In this document: one piece after another, positions 26,561-35,162 of the stretch
Numbering within the stretch: position 1 is the first letter of the stretch
Layout of the letters: every line of letters begins with the position of its first letter
Origin: Clostridium paraputrificum
GTDB taxonomy: Bacteria > Bacillota > Clostridia > Clostridiales > Clostridiaceae
Reading direction: 5' to 3'
Assembly (NCBI RefSeq): GCF_900447045.1
Contig: NZ_UAWH01000005.1
Coordinates: 62,001 to 126,000, forward strand
Length of the DNA: 64,000 bases
Program-made: the position numbers and the translations under genes
Notes under the pieces: generated by a model
Seen by the model: the letters and a program-made list of their open reading frames with translations, nothing else
What the model was told of the DNA's origin: nothing
Database searches by the model: none

Positions 26561-27745
26561 TTATACATAATCATTGTCTATTGTTATTATACAATTATAT
26601 TCCGGATGTATAGATTTAATTGCTGCTATTATATCTTCTTTTAACTCGTCAACACTCATAATCTTTTTAAGATTTTCTGGATTAACTACAATATCAAAAA
26701 TTAAGTTCTTCTTTTCACCTTCCCCAACAACTCTAAAGTCATGCATAGATTTTATTAAAGGATTATATTTTATTATTTTATTAATCTCATCATAAGCTAG
26801 CTTAACTTCATCAGTAAATACACAAATAGGATCCATATGAATAACTAAATAGATATTTAACTTGCTAGAAATTTCTCTTTCAGCTGTATCAATTATTTCA
26901 TGAATTTTCATAACCGATATATCAGATGGTATTTCTGCATGGATAGATGCCATACATCTTCCAGGCCCATAGTTATGAACAATTAAATCGTGAACTCCTG
27001 TAATGTGTTCATATGATTGAACCATGTCTTTAATACTGTTAACTAATTCTGGGTCAGGGGCTTCTCCTAAGATAGGATTTATGGTTTCTTTAATGAGTGT
27101 ATAACCAGAATAAACTATAAATACTGCTACAATAAGACCAAAGTATCCATCTATAGGGAAAGATGTAAACTTAGATGCTAAAAATGAAATTGTAACACAA
27201 GAAGAAGTGAAAACATCTCCTAATGCATCTACAGAAGCAGCTTTCAATGCAGAAGAATTAATAGAATTACCTATAAACTTATTAAATCTTGATAACCAAA
27301 GTTTAAATAAAATTGATACTAATAATAGTACAAATGGTATAAATTCAAATGTTATACTAACAGGGTTAAGTATACGTTCAAAAGATGACTTAATAAACTG
27401 TATACCTACTAGCATTACCATGAATGCTACTATTAAAGCTGATATATATTCCATTCTACCATGGCCAAATGGATGTTCAGCATCAGCAGGCTTATCAGCC
27501 ATTTTAAAACCAATAATTGTAACGATAGAAGAAGCAGCGTCAGATAAGTTATTAAATGCATCTGCCATAATAGCAATACTTGAAGCTACCACACCTACTG
27601 TAAGTTTGATAGCGAATAAAATTAAATTAATTGTTATTCCTACTACGCCACCAAGTACTCCATAGGTACTTCTTACCTTTTCACTTTTTATGTCTTCACT
27701 ATTTTTAATAAACTTCTTTACTAAAAAGTTTGATATCAATAACAT
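26561..27745 (-). CDS. Cation diffusion facilitator family transporter
   Basis: A 394-residue CDF protein. About six membrane helices are followed by a cytoplasmic ferredoxin-like domain. Metal-site residues are visible in IMADAFNNLSDAASS (the paired aspartates of helix 2) and in AEHPFGHGRMEYISALIVAF between helices 2 and 3; a further SVDALGDVFTS segment is in helix 5. The C-terminal domain contains VHDLIVHNYGPGRCMASIHAEIP. It likely exports Mn, Zn or Fe in exchange for protons; which metal is unclear. The last ~100 residues extend beyond the usual 300-residue CDF, a feature of larger clostridial members. The ATG at 27745 is 6 bases after AGGAG. Confidence 0.92.
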   Translation of the reverse strand: MLLISNFLVKKFIKNSEDIKSEKVRSTYGVLGGVVGITINLILFAIKLTVGVVASSIAIMADAFNNLSDAASSIVTIIGFKMADKPADAEHPFGHGRMEYISALIVAFMVMLVGIQFIKSSFERILNPVSITFEFIPFVLLLVSILFKLWLSRFNKFIGNSINSSALKAASVDALGDVFTSSCVTISFLASKFTSFPIDGYFGLIVAVFIVYSGYTLIKETINPILGEAPDPELVNSIKDMVQSYEHITGVHDLIVHNYGPGRCMASIHAEIPSDISVMKIHEIIDTAEREISSKLNIYLVIHMDPICVFTDEVKLAYDEINKIIKYNPLIKSMHDFRVVGEGEKKNLIFDIVVNPENLKKIMSVDELKEDIIAAIKSIHPEYNCIITIDNDYV

Positions 27746-27901
27746 CAACTCCTATCATTATATATAAACATATATTATTCTATATCACTTAAATATAATA
27801 ATCAATTATATCACTAAAAATGCAGAAAATCTGTACTTAATTTTGGATGAATATGGTATAATCAATTATGTAAATTAGTGGTAAGTGAGGTGGGAAATAT
27901 C

Positions 27902-29056
27902 ATGAAGCAGGCTATTACAGAAGTAAACGGAATAAGCATAACTAAAAACTTAATTGGAATAAACTATACAAAAGGAATATTTATAAAGCCTAAATATATA
28001 GTTGTTCATGATATATCAGATAATAGATTTACTACTATGAGAGAGTATAGAAATTATATTGCTAGAGAGAAAGATGCAAAAGAATCTATACATTATTTAG
28101 TAGGACCAAGGAATGTAATAAAGTTATTAGAGGACGATTGGAGAGGGTGGCACGTAGGGGACAAGCCATCAAAGGAAGTAACTAATTCTAACAGTATTTC
28201 TGTTGCTATGTTTATTAGAGATAGTAAGGATATAAGTAGAACTCTAAAAAATGTTATAGTATTAGTTAATAAACTTAGAGGGATTTATGGTATAGGAATT
28301 AATAACGTAAAAAGACATTATGATGTTACAGGTAAGATTTGTCCTGAATTATTAGTGAATGAGAAGGCTTGGAATAGATTTAAACTTGCTTTAAAGGGGA
28401 TAGAAAGCGAATTAACTCCTATAGCAAAGGGAAAAATTATAGGAGTACTTTCATCACTAAATTTAAGAAAAGAGCCTAATGATGAATCAGAGGTAATAGG
28501 TAGGATTGCTGCAAAAGATAGTTTTAATATATACGAAAAACGGGGAGAATGGGTAAAGACTACCTATGAAACAGAAGATAAAATAATAGTAGGTTATTTA
28601 AATAAAGAATATATAGAAATAGAAGACTTAGATACTGAAGAGGAAGAAGCTTTAGGGGACATAAGTGAAGAAGAGGCATTAAAAGAAATAAGTAAGTTTT
28701 ATAAACAACCTAAAAAGACATACAATGCCTTAGAAGAACTAGAAAAATTGAGTAAAAGAAAAGATAGTATAATAGAAGTTCCTAAGGTAGAGAATAGTAC
28801 TATAACTAAAAAAAGAGAAGTAACTGTTCCTACAATAAAAAGAGATATAAACAGGGAAGGAACTGTTGTAAATATAGATACCAATTTAGCTGTAAGAAGA
28901 GGTGCAGGAGAAGAAAACTATGTAGTGGGTTACTTATTAGCTGCACAAAAAGTTAATGTTATGCAGGAAATTGGAGATTGGTATAAGATAGTGTACCAAA
29001 GTACAATAGGAAAAAGGATAGGGTTTGTTGAAAAATACTTTATAAAGCTTGGGTAG
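27902..29056 (+). CDS. N-acetylmuramoyl-L-alanine amidase with two SH3 domains
   Basis: 384 residues. An N-terminal amidase_2 domain (about 1-165) has zinc ligands in YIVVHDISD, WHVGDKPS and VKRHYDVTGKICPELL. A bacterial SH3 domain follows (about 175-240, GVLSSLNLRKEPNDESEVIG), then a charged linker rich in Glu and Lys and a second SH3 domain at the C-terminus (NIDTNLAVRRGAGEENYVVGYL). The layout is that of an endolysin or autolysin, yet there is no signal peptide and no membrane segment. The first in-frame start at 27878 is rejected because GAGGTGGG precedes the ATG at 27902. No other phage gene is near, so a cytoplasmic or lysis-released wall enzyme is the likelier reading. Confidence 0.88.
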   Translation: MKQAITEVNGISITKNLIGINYTKGIFIKPKYIVVHDISDNRFTTMREYRNYIAREKDAKESIHYLVGPRNVIKLLEDDWRGWHVGDKPSKEVTNSNSISVAMFIRDSKDISRTLKNVIVLVNKLRGIYGIGINNVKRHYDVTGKICPELLVNEKAWNRFKLALKGIESELTPIAKGKIIGVLSSLNLRKEPNDESEVIGRIAAKDSFNIYEKRGEWVKTTYETEDKIIVGYLNKEYIEIEDLDTEEEEALGDISEEEALKEISKFYKQPKKTYNALEELEKLSKRKDSIIEVPKVENSTITKKREVTVPTIKRDINREGTVVNIDTNLAVRRGAGEENYVVGYLLAAQKVNVMQEIGDWYKIVYQSTIGKRIGFVEKYFIKLG

Positions 29057-29103
29057 TTTTGTTAAAATATAATCACTATAAGATAAAATTAAGGAGCATA
29101 AAC

Positions 29104-30399
29104 ATGAAAAAAGAATTAGCAAAAGAATTGATCGAATTTATAAATGAAAGTCCAACTGCGTATCATGGAGCACATAATGTAAAGAATATGTTAGACAAAG
29201 TTGGCTATAAGGAAGTAAAGGAAAATGAAAAGTGGAATTTAACTAGTGGTGGTAAGTATTACTTTATGAAGAATGGTTCTGCAATAATAGCCTTTCAAAT
29301 AGGAAGTGAAGAAATTGAAAATGGTGGATTTAAGTTAATAGGGGCACATACTGATTCACCTACATTTAAAATAAAGCCTAATGCAGAAATGAAGGTGGAA
29401 AATAAGTATGTAAAATTAAATACTGAAGTTTATGGTGGCCCAATTTTAAGTACTTGGTTTGATAGACCACTTTCATTAGCAGGTAGGGTTGCGATAAAGG
29501 GAGAAAATCCTTTAAAGCCTTCAATAAAGCTAATAGATTTAAAAAAGCCACTATTAATAATACCAAACTTAGCTATTCATATGAATAGAAGTGTTAATGA
29601 AGGATATGCAATTAATAGACAAAAAGATACATTACCACTATTAGGTTTTATAAATGAAAAGTTTGAAAAAGAGGGATATCTTTTAAAGTTAATAAGTGAT
29701 GAATTAGGAGTAAAAATAGAAGAAATTTTAGATTTTGATTTATTCTTATATGAATGTGAAAAGGGTTGTTTATTAGGTTTAGAAGAGGAGTTAATTTCTG
29801 CAGGAAGACTTGATGATTTATGGATGGTTTATGCTGGAGTTAAAGCGCTTATAGATAGTAATGATTCTAAAGCTACAAAGGTTATGGTATGTATAGATAA
29901 TGAAGAGATTGGAAGTTTAACAGCTCAAGGTGCAAACTCAACTCTATTACAAACAGTTTTAGAAAGAATTACACTAGCTTTAGGAAAAGACAGAGAAGAG
30001 TTTATGAGAGCTTTATCAAATTCAGTTATGATATCAGCAGATTTAGCTCATGCTGTTCACCCAAATCAGGTGGAAAAACATGATCCAGTTAATAAACCAG
30101 TACTAGGTGGAGGACCTGTAATTAAAATGGCAGCATCAGGTAGCTATTCAACTGATAGTTATGCATCTGCTATTTTTAAGGGAGTTTGTGCAAACGCAAA
30201 TGTTCCATGTCAAGTGTTTGTTAATAGATCAGATGTAAGAGGTGGTACTACAATAGGACCAATAACAGCAGCTAATTTATGTATTCCAGTCGTTGATATG
30301 GGAGCACCTTTATTATCAATGCATTCTGTAAGAGAGTTAGCAAGTGTGCTAGATAATGAATATACAGTAAAAGCATTCACTGAATTTTATAATATATAA
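29104..30399 (+). CDS. M18 family aminopeptidase
   Basis: A 431-residue zinc aminopeptidase of the aspartyl-aminopeptidase family. Metal ligand and catalytic motifs are visible: GAHTDSPTFKI near residue 80, SAGRLDDLWM near 237, CIDNEEIGSLTAQGA near 264 and SADLAHAVHPNQ near 312, with GGTTIGPI near 380. It removes N-terminal residues from peptides in the cytoplasm. The ATG at 29104 sits behind AAGGAGC; the longer frame from 29059 has no ribosome site. A TATAAT at 29067 suggests its own promoter. A terminator follows. Confidence 0.94.
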   Translation: MKKELAKELIEFINESPTAYHGAHNVKNMLDKVGYKEVKENEKWNLTSGGKYYFMKNGSAIIAFQIGSEEIENGGFKLIGAHTDSPTFKIKPNAEMKVENKYVKLNTEVYGGPILSTWFDRPLSLAGRVAIKGENPLKPSIKLIDLKKPLLIIPNLAIHMNRSVNEGYAINRQKDTLPLLGFINEKFEKEGYLLKLISDELGVKIEEILDFDLFLYECEKGCLLGLEEELISAGRLDDLWMVYAGVKALIDSNDSKATKVMVCIDNEEIGSLTAQGANSTLLQTVLERITLALGKDREEFMRALSNSVMISADLAHAVHPNQVEKHDPVNKPVLGGGPVIKMAASGSYSTDSYASAIFKGVCANANVPCQVFVNRSDVRGGTTIGPITAANLCIPVVDMGAPLLSMHSVRELASVLDNEYTVKAFTEFYNI

Positions 30400-30427
30400 T
30401 AAAAAACTCGCTTTGCGAGTTTTTTTG
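30400..30427 (+). terminator. Intrinsic terminator after the M18 aminopeptidase
   Basis: The stem AAAAAACTCGC / GCGAGTTTTTTT has a three-base loop. Confidence 0.93.
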
Positions 30428-30483
30428 ATGAATAGGAAATTATAAAATCAAGGATAATAATTTTATAATTTCATTACCTTTAG

Positions 30484-30567
30484 TAGGAGTGTGGTGGATA
30501 TTTATTTTGATGTGACTTGGAACGTAGCGATGGAACAAGTAAAATAAATATCCACCCAACCTTTTTA
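30484..30567. repeat. Dispersed hairpin repeat, copy 2 (intact)
   Basis: TAGGAGTG is followed by a perfect 16-bp stem: GGTGGATATTTATTTT (30493-30508) and its complement (30541-30556). The 32-base loop contains TGTGACTT and a small inner ACTTG/CAAGT pairing. CCTTTTT follows. Similar elements lie at 22807 and 58511. It stands between the M18 gene and hom, where a terminator already exists, so termination is not its only likely role. Confidence 0.8.
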
Positions 30568-30590
30568 TTACTTAAGATTGGGGAGAGAGT

Positions 30591-31568
30591 ATGAATATAG
30601 GAATAATAGGTTATGGTGGCGTTGGAAAAGCATTAGTTAGATTAATAAAAAAGAAAAAGTATGATTTTAATATAAAATTTGTAATAAAGAGTGATGGTGG
30701 AATTGTCTGCAAAAGTGGAATAAATATAGATAGTATACTTATAAATGAAGATAACCTGCAGAGGCATGAATTTTGGTCAAAGGGGTTAAGCTTAGAGAAT
30801 GTTATAGATATTGGTATTGATTACTTAATTGAGATTACTCCAACTAATAAAGATACTGGAGAGCCTGCGTTATCATTTATAAAGTTAGCATTGAAAAATG
30901 GTATAAGTGTAGTTACTGGAAATAAAGGGCCTATATTAATAGATTATAAAGGTTTGAAAAGGTTAGCTGAAGAAAATAATGCTAAGTTAGGAATAGGATG
31001 CACAGTGGGAGCTGCACTTCCTACTATAGAAGGTGGTGCAGTTGGCTGTGCAGGAGCAGATATATTATGCATTGAAGGAATATTAAATGGAACAAGTAAC
31101 TTTATTTTAAGTGAGATGTCAGAAAAGGCAGTTAGCTATGAGGAAGCTTTACATAAAGCGCAAAGTATAGGCATAGCTGAAACTAATCCTTATATGGATG
31201 TGGAAGGGTATGATACTGCTATAAAAATGATTATTCTTACCAACTATTTTTTTGATTCACAAATAAAACTAAAGGATGTAGATATAGTTGGTATAAGCAA
31301 TATATCCAAAGAAGTTATTAATAGGGCAAAAGATAGTGGAGGAAAGATTAAACTTTTGGGAAAAACATATATAGAAAATAATGAAATAAAAATAAAAGTT
31401 TCACCAGAAGTATTAAATGCTGACCATAGTTTATATAGTGTAGATAGGAAAAACAAAGGGATTTTATTTAATACTGATGTCCTTGGCAATATAACAATTA
31501 TAGGGGGAGCTTCAGGTGTAGAAAATGCAGCAGCATCAATAGTTAGAGATATAACAAATTTAAAGTAA
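30591..31568 (+). CDS. hom: Homoserine dehydrogenase, short form
   Basis: Catalyses NAD(P)-dependent reduction of aspartate semialdehyde to homoserine, feeding threonine and methionine. The 325-residue protein has the Rossmann start MNIGIIGYGGVGKALVRLI, VVTGNKGPI near 104, the catalytic-domain motif EGILNGTSNFILSEM near 161 and NPYMDVEGYDTAIKMIILTN near 202. It lacks the C-terminal ACT domain of longer enzymes, so feedback inhibition by threonine through that domain is not expected. The start is behind GGGGAGAG. metY, which uses O-acetylhomoserine, lies 3 kb downstream, so both supply the methionine route. Confidence 0.9.
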   Translation: MNIGIIGYGGVGKALVRLIKKKKYDFNIKFVIKSDGGIVCKSGINIDSILINEDNLQRHEFWSKGLSLENVIDIGIDYLIEITPTNKDTGEPALSFIKLALKNGISVVTGNKGPILIDYKGLKRLAEENNAKLGIGCTVGAALPTIEGGAVGCAGADILCIEGILNGTSNFILSEMSEKAVSYEEALHKAQSIGIAETNPYMDVEGYDTAIKMIILTNYFFDSQIKLKDVDIVGISNISKEVINRAKDSGGKIKLLGKTYIENNEIKIKVSPEVLNADHSLYSVDRKNKGILFNTDVLGNITIIGGASGVENAAASIVRDITNLK

Positions 31569-31660
31569 AAAAAGAAAAACTCATTGTAAATATTTCCACA
31601 ATAGTATAAAATATTAATTATAGGGTGTTTATGTTAAATTAAGGCGTTGAGGTGGTATTT

Positions 31661-32776
31661 ATGGAGAGAATGTTAAGTAAACTTGAATTTATGCTTATGG
31701 GGTTAAGACAGTTAACTTTAAGTGCTGTATATGCGTGGTTTCCTGAATTAAAAAAGGAAGACATATTAGAGGCATTACAGCAATCACCAAAGTTTAAGGT
31801 GGAAGGAAATATAGTAACTTTAAAAAGTGAAACAGAGCTTTATGAAGAAGAACTTCAAAAAGATATATTAAAAGATCTTATGGGAGAAGCAGATGGAGAT
31901 GACGATTTATTAGGATATGATGATGACTTAGATTTAATCGCAGAAGAAGATAATAGTGATTTTGGTTCATCTAATATTAAGCTAGATGACGAAGTTATAT
32001 TAGTTAATGCTGATGAGAATAACTTAGAAGAAATAGTTGAAGATCCTATAGTAGACAGCCAATGGGTAGAAGCAAAGGAAGCTGCAGAAGAAATCCCAGA
32101 GGTGGAAGTTGTACAACCTGTTCAAGGAGATGTTGCTTCTTTAGAAGAAAATACAACTAATGAAGACTATTTTAATTACTATTACAATAGTTCTAATGAA
32201 GAAGTAAAAGAGGAAAAGAATAAAATAGAAGAAAAGGTTGTTGAGAACGTGGTTGAGAATGTGATTGAGAAGGTTGTTCAAGTTACAGATTTAACTAAGG
32301 TAAAGGGATCGGATATATCTTATGAAGATTTAGTAAGAATAATAGATGAGTATAATGATGCTGTAGAAAGTAAATTAAACTATGCAATAGAAAATAAGTT
32401 TGAAGTTAGGGTAAAAGCTATTAAGAGCTTCTATGAAAATAAATATAATGTAAGAAGTAAAGAAGAAGGTATATTAGGAACTACTGCTTGTATATTTTCT
32501 TTAATACATAAGAAAAAGGGTATGGAAGTAGCATATCTAGTTGTATGTGAAAAACTAAATGAATTAATACTTAATTATATGTTAGACCATTACGATGATG
32601 AAGTTGTTTATTTCTGTCCTGTAGAGGGAGCAGAAGTAGAGTTTGAAGTTGGATTAAATGAATTCTACTTAAAGGATACAGACGTTATCTTTGATAAGTT
32701 CTTAGAACACTATGTAGTAGTTGAAGAGTGTGATGTAAAGATTAAGAACTTAGAAGTTATTGTAGGAAGTAATTAG
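31661..32776 (+). CDS. Acidic multi-domain protein of unknown function
   Basis: 371 residues, no recognised family. The N-terminal ~65 residues (LEFMLMGLRQLTLSAVYAWFPELKKEDILEALQQSPKFKVEGNIVTL) look like a winged-helix module: helices followed by a short hairpin with VEGNIVTL. A very acidic, low-complexity region follows (about 65-200, with GEADGDDDLLGYDDDLDLIAEED), then a V/E/N repeat (VVENVVENVIEKVV) and a folded C-terminal domain of about 150 residues ending NLEVIVGSN. The layout recalls RpoE/delta-type acidic RNA-polymerase partners, but with an extra C-terminal domain, so this is only a suggestion. The ATG is chosen behind GAGGTGG. Confidence 0.7.
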   Translation: MERMLSKLEFMLMGLRQLTLSAVYAWFPELKKEDILEALQQSPKFKVEGNIVTLKSETELYEEELQKDILKDLMGEADGDDDLLGYDDDLDLIAEEDNSDFGSSNIKLDDEVILVNADENNLEEIVEDPIVDSQWVEAKEAAEEIPEVEVVQPVQGDVASLEENTTNEDYFNYYYNSSNEEVKEEKNKIEEKVVENVVENVIEKVVQVTDLTKVKGSDISYEDLVRIIDEYNDAVESKLNYAIENKFEVRVKAIKSFYENKYNVRSKEEGILGTTACIFSLIHKKKGMEVAYLVVCEKLNELILNYMLDHYDDEVVYFCPVEGAEVEFEVGLNEFYLKDTDVIFDKFLEHYVVVEECDVKIKNLEVIVGSN

Positions 32777-32807
32777 TTAGGTTAAAATAAGCAATAAGAA
32801 TAATTAT

Positions 32808-32845
32808 GAAACTCAAGCAAATAACGCTTGGGTTTCTCTATTTTG
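32808..32845 (+). terminator. Intrinsic terminator before the formyl-THF cyclo-ligase gene
   Basis: The stem GAAACTCAAGC / GCTTGGGTTTC (one G-U pair) is followed by TCTATTTT. It ends the upstream acidic-protein gene. Confidence 0.75.
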
Positions 32846-32854
32846 GTGGTTAAT

Positions 32855-33424
32855 ATGAATAAAAAAGAGATAAGAAGAGAAGTAATTGCAAAAAGAGATT
32901 TGTTAAAGAACAAAAGTGAACTAGATAAAGTAATTGAGGAGAGGTTAAGAAATAAGAAGATATATAAAAATAGCAAAAATATTTTCATATATTTAGGTTT
33001 TGGAAGCGAGATAAATACTATTAAATATGTGGAAGACTTTCTTGATGAAGGAAAGAAAATAATTATTCCATATACAGATATGAAAAATAAAGTAATGCAT
33101 GGAATAGAGATAAATACTTTAGATGGATTAAAGAAAAATAAATTTGGAATATTAGAGCCCGCAGATACTTCTAAGATATTTAACAAAGAGGATATAGATT
33201 TAGTAATAATGCCAGGGGTAGCTTTTGATAGAAGTGGAAATAGAGTTGGCTATGGAGGAGGATATTATGACAAATTTTTATGTGAAATGAGCAGTGATAT
33301 TCCAACTATAGCATTAGCTTATAATATTCAAATATTAAAAGAATTACCCTCTGAAAAACATGATATAAAAGTTGACATGGTAATTACAGAAAAAGAAACC
33401 ATAAAATGCTTGAAAAGTAAATAA
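32855..33424 (+). CDS. 5-formyltetrahydrofolate cyclo-ligase
   Basis: A 189-residue enzyme that converts 5-formyl-THF to 5,10-methenyl-THF using ATP. The conserved start NKKEIRREVIAKRDLL, the folate/ATP region FIYLGFGSEINT, and the phosphate loop VIMPGVAFDRSGNRVGYGGGYYDKFL near 125-150 are all present. The longest frame begins at a TTG inside the preceding terminator, so the ATG at 32855 behind GGTGG is used. The gene's 3' end carries the promoter of the SAM-riboswitch transcript, so the two are adjacent but separately initiated. Confidence 0.94.
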   Translation: MNKKEIRREVIAKRDLLKNKSELDKVIEERLRNKKIYKNSKNIFIYLGFGSEINTIKYVEDFLDEGKKIIIPYTDMKNKVMHGIEINTLDGLKKNKFGILEPADTSKIFNKEDIDLVIMPGVAFDRSGNRVGYGGGYYDKFLCEMSSDIPTIALAYNIQILKELPSEKHDIKVDMVITEKETIKCLKSK

Positions 33425-33437
33425 GATGGTGTATAAT
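33410..33437 (+). promoter_or_regulatory. Promoter for the SAM-riboswitch/metY transcript
   Basis: TTGAAA (33410-33415) and TATAAT (33432-33437) with a 16-base spacer overlap the end of the cyclo-ligase gene. Confidence 0.75.
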
Positions 33438-33454
33438 TAGATTAATCGTATAAT

Positions 33455-33562
33455 CTTTTATTAAGAATGGTGGAGGGACTGGCCCTATGAAGCCTAGCAA
33501 CAACTAATATTCATTTATTAGAACTGTGCTAAATCCTGCAGGAGTTTCCTGAGAAATGAGAG
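33455..33562 (+). promoter_or_regulatory. SAM-I riboswitch (S-box)
   Basis: The aptamer core GGTGGAGGGACTGGCCCTAT, then GAAGCCTAGCAAC, and later GTGCTAAATCCTGCAG, follows the S-box consensus. The P1 arms CTTTTATT (33455-33462) and AATGAGAG (33555-33562) pair around it. It precedes a terminator and metY, so high S-adenosylmethionine should stop transcription of methionine synthesis. Confidence 0.95.
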
Positions 33563-33602
33563 GTTAAGTTATGACGAAGTTAATATAAATTATGTCGTTG
33601 TT

Positions 33603-33638
33603 GCTATTTATCTCTTTGATAGATAGCTTTATTTTTTA
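33603..33638 (+). terminator. SAM riboswitch expression-platform terminator
   Basis: The stem GCTATTTATC / GATAGATAGC (one G-U pair) is followed by TTTATTTTTT. The region is 25 bases before the metY start. Confidence 0.88.
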
Positions 33639-33663
33639 TATAAAATTATTAGGAGGGGCTATT

Positions 33664-34926
33664 ATGAAAATAGAAACAAAGTGTTTACATGAGGGCTATA
33701 AGCCTAAAAATGGAGAACCAAGAGCTTTGCCAATATATCAAAGCACAACTTATACTTATGAATCCACAGATCAAATAGGTAAATTATTTGATCTAACAGC
33801 AAATGGGCATATGTATTCAAGAATATCTAATCCTACTGTTGGGGCAGTTGAGGAAAAGATAGCATCATTAGAAGGGGGAGTAGGTGCCCTATGTACTACA
33901 TCTGGTCAAGCAGCATCGATGATAAGTATATTAAATATACTTAGTGCAGGTGACCATATTGTAAGTGCAGCTACCATATATGGGGGAACAATAAATCTTT
34001 TGGCAGTTACTCTTAAGAAATTTGGTATAGAATGTACCTTTGTTGACCCAGATGCATCAGAGGAGGAAATCCAAAAAGCATTTAAAGATACTACTAAAGC
34101 TGTATTTGGAGAGACTATTGCAAATCCAGCTATTTCAATATTAGATATAGAAAAGTTTGCTAATATTGCCCATAAAAATAACGTACCATTAATTATAGAT
34201 AATACATTTGCAACACCTATTTTGTGTAGACCAATAGAGCATGGTGCAGATATAGTTATCCATTCAACAACAAAATATATGGATGGACATGCGGTTCAAG
34301 TAGGTGGAGTTATTGTAGATAGCGGTAATTTTGATTGGACAAACGGCAAGTTCCCAGAGTTTGCTGAACCAGATGAATCTTATCATGGTGTTGTATATAC
34401 TGAGAGCTTTGGAAAAGCAGCCTATATAACAAAAGCAAGAGTTCAACTTATGAGGGACTTAGGGTGTTATCCATCTGCACAAAATGCTTTTTTATTAAAT
34501 TTAGGTTTAGAAACATTGCCAGTTAGAATAGAAAGACATTGCAGAAATGCTGAAAAGATAGCAGAGTTTTTAAATTCATCAGATAAAATTGAATTTGTAA
34601 ATTATCCTACTTTAAAAGAAAATAAATATCATAATTTAGCAAATAAGTATCTTCCTGAAGGATGTAGTGGAGTAATATCTTTCTCAATAAAAGGGGGAAG
34701 AGAAGAAGCGGTTAAGTTTATGGATTCATTAAACTTAGCTTCAAATGTAGTACATGTTGCAGATATAAGAACTTGCGTACTTCACCCAGCAAGTTCGACT
34801 CACAGACAATTAACAGATGAACAATTAGAAGCAGCAGGAATTACACCAGGATTAGTTAGATTATCTGTTGGTTTAGAAAATGTGGAAGATATTATTGATG
34901 ACTTAAAACAAGCGTTGTTAAAATAA
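33664..34926 (+). CDS. metY: O-acetylhomoserine aminocarboxypropyltransferase (sulfhydrylase)
   Basis: A 420-residue PLP enzyme of the Cys/Met metabolism class. It forms homocysteine from O-acetylhomoserine and sulfide. The start motif ETKCLHEGYKP, MYSRISNPTVGAVEEKIASLEGG near 58-80, and the PLP lysine in HSTTKYMDGH (Lys 204) are present; TCVLHPASSTHRQLT near 365 is the C-terminal signature. A longer in-frame start at 33592 lies within the riboswitch terminator and is rejected; AGGAGGGG precedes the ATG at 33664. Control by the SAM riboswitch upstream supports the methionine role. A terminator follows. Confidence 0.95.
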   Translation: MKIETKCLHEGYKPKNGEPRALPIYQSTTYTYESTDQIGKLFDLTANGHMYSRISNPTVGAVEEKIASLEGGVGALCTTSGQAASMISILNILSAGDHIVSAATIYGGTINLLAVTLKKFGIECTFVDPDASEEEIQKAFKDTTKAVFGETIANPAISILDIEKFANIAHKNNVPLIIDNTFATPILCRPIEHGADIVIHSTTKYMDGHAVQVGGVIVDSGNFDWTNGKFPEFAEPDESYHGVVYTESFGKAAYITKARVQLMRDLGCYPSAQNAFLLNLGLETLPVRIERHCRNAEKIAEFLNSSDKIEFVNYPTLKENKYHNLANKYLPEGCSGVISFSIKGGREEAVKFMDSLNLASNVVHVADIRTCVLHPASSTHRQLTDEQLEAAGITPGLVRLSVGLENVEDIIDDLKQALLK

Positions 34927-34949
34927 TATAATAAAGATAAAAGAAATGT

Positions 34950-34988
34950 GGAAGGGAAAGTGAATGGTAATTTTCCCTTCCTTTTTTA
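34950..34988 (+). terminator. Intrinsic terminator after metY
   Basis: The stem GGAAGGGAAA / TTTCCCTTCC is followed by a run of six T. Confidence 0.92.
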
Positions 34989-35052
34989 TGTGATGATAGA
35001 TGTAGGGAAATTAAATTATTTAAAATACTTTATTAAATAAGAAAAATGTGTT

Positions 35053-35081
35053 TTTACATAAACATATTTTTATCCTATAAT
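35053..35081 (+). promoter_or_regulatory. Promoter of the sucrose regulator gene
   Basis: TTTACA (35053-35058) and TATAAT (35076-35081) with the ideal 17-base spacer lie 82 bases before the regulator start. Confidence 0.72.
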
Positions 35082-35162
35082 TGATATATATTAAAGTTAG
35101 AAGAATATAATATTCAAAATAAATTACTATAAAATAAGAGTGAAGTTTATGTAGGAGAAAAT

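Noticed and set aside
27902-29056. Prophage endolysin
   Set aside because: No capsid, holin, portal or integrase gene is nearby; treated as a chromosomal amidase.
33592-33663. N-terminal extension of metY
   Set aside because: It lies within the SAM-riboswitch terminator and its U-run; the ATG at 33664 has AGGAGGGG.
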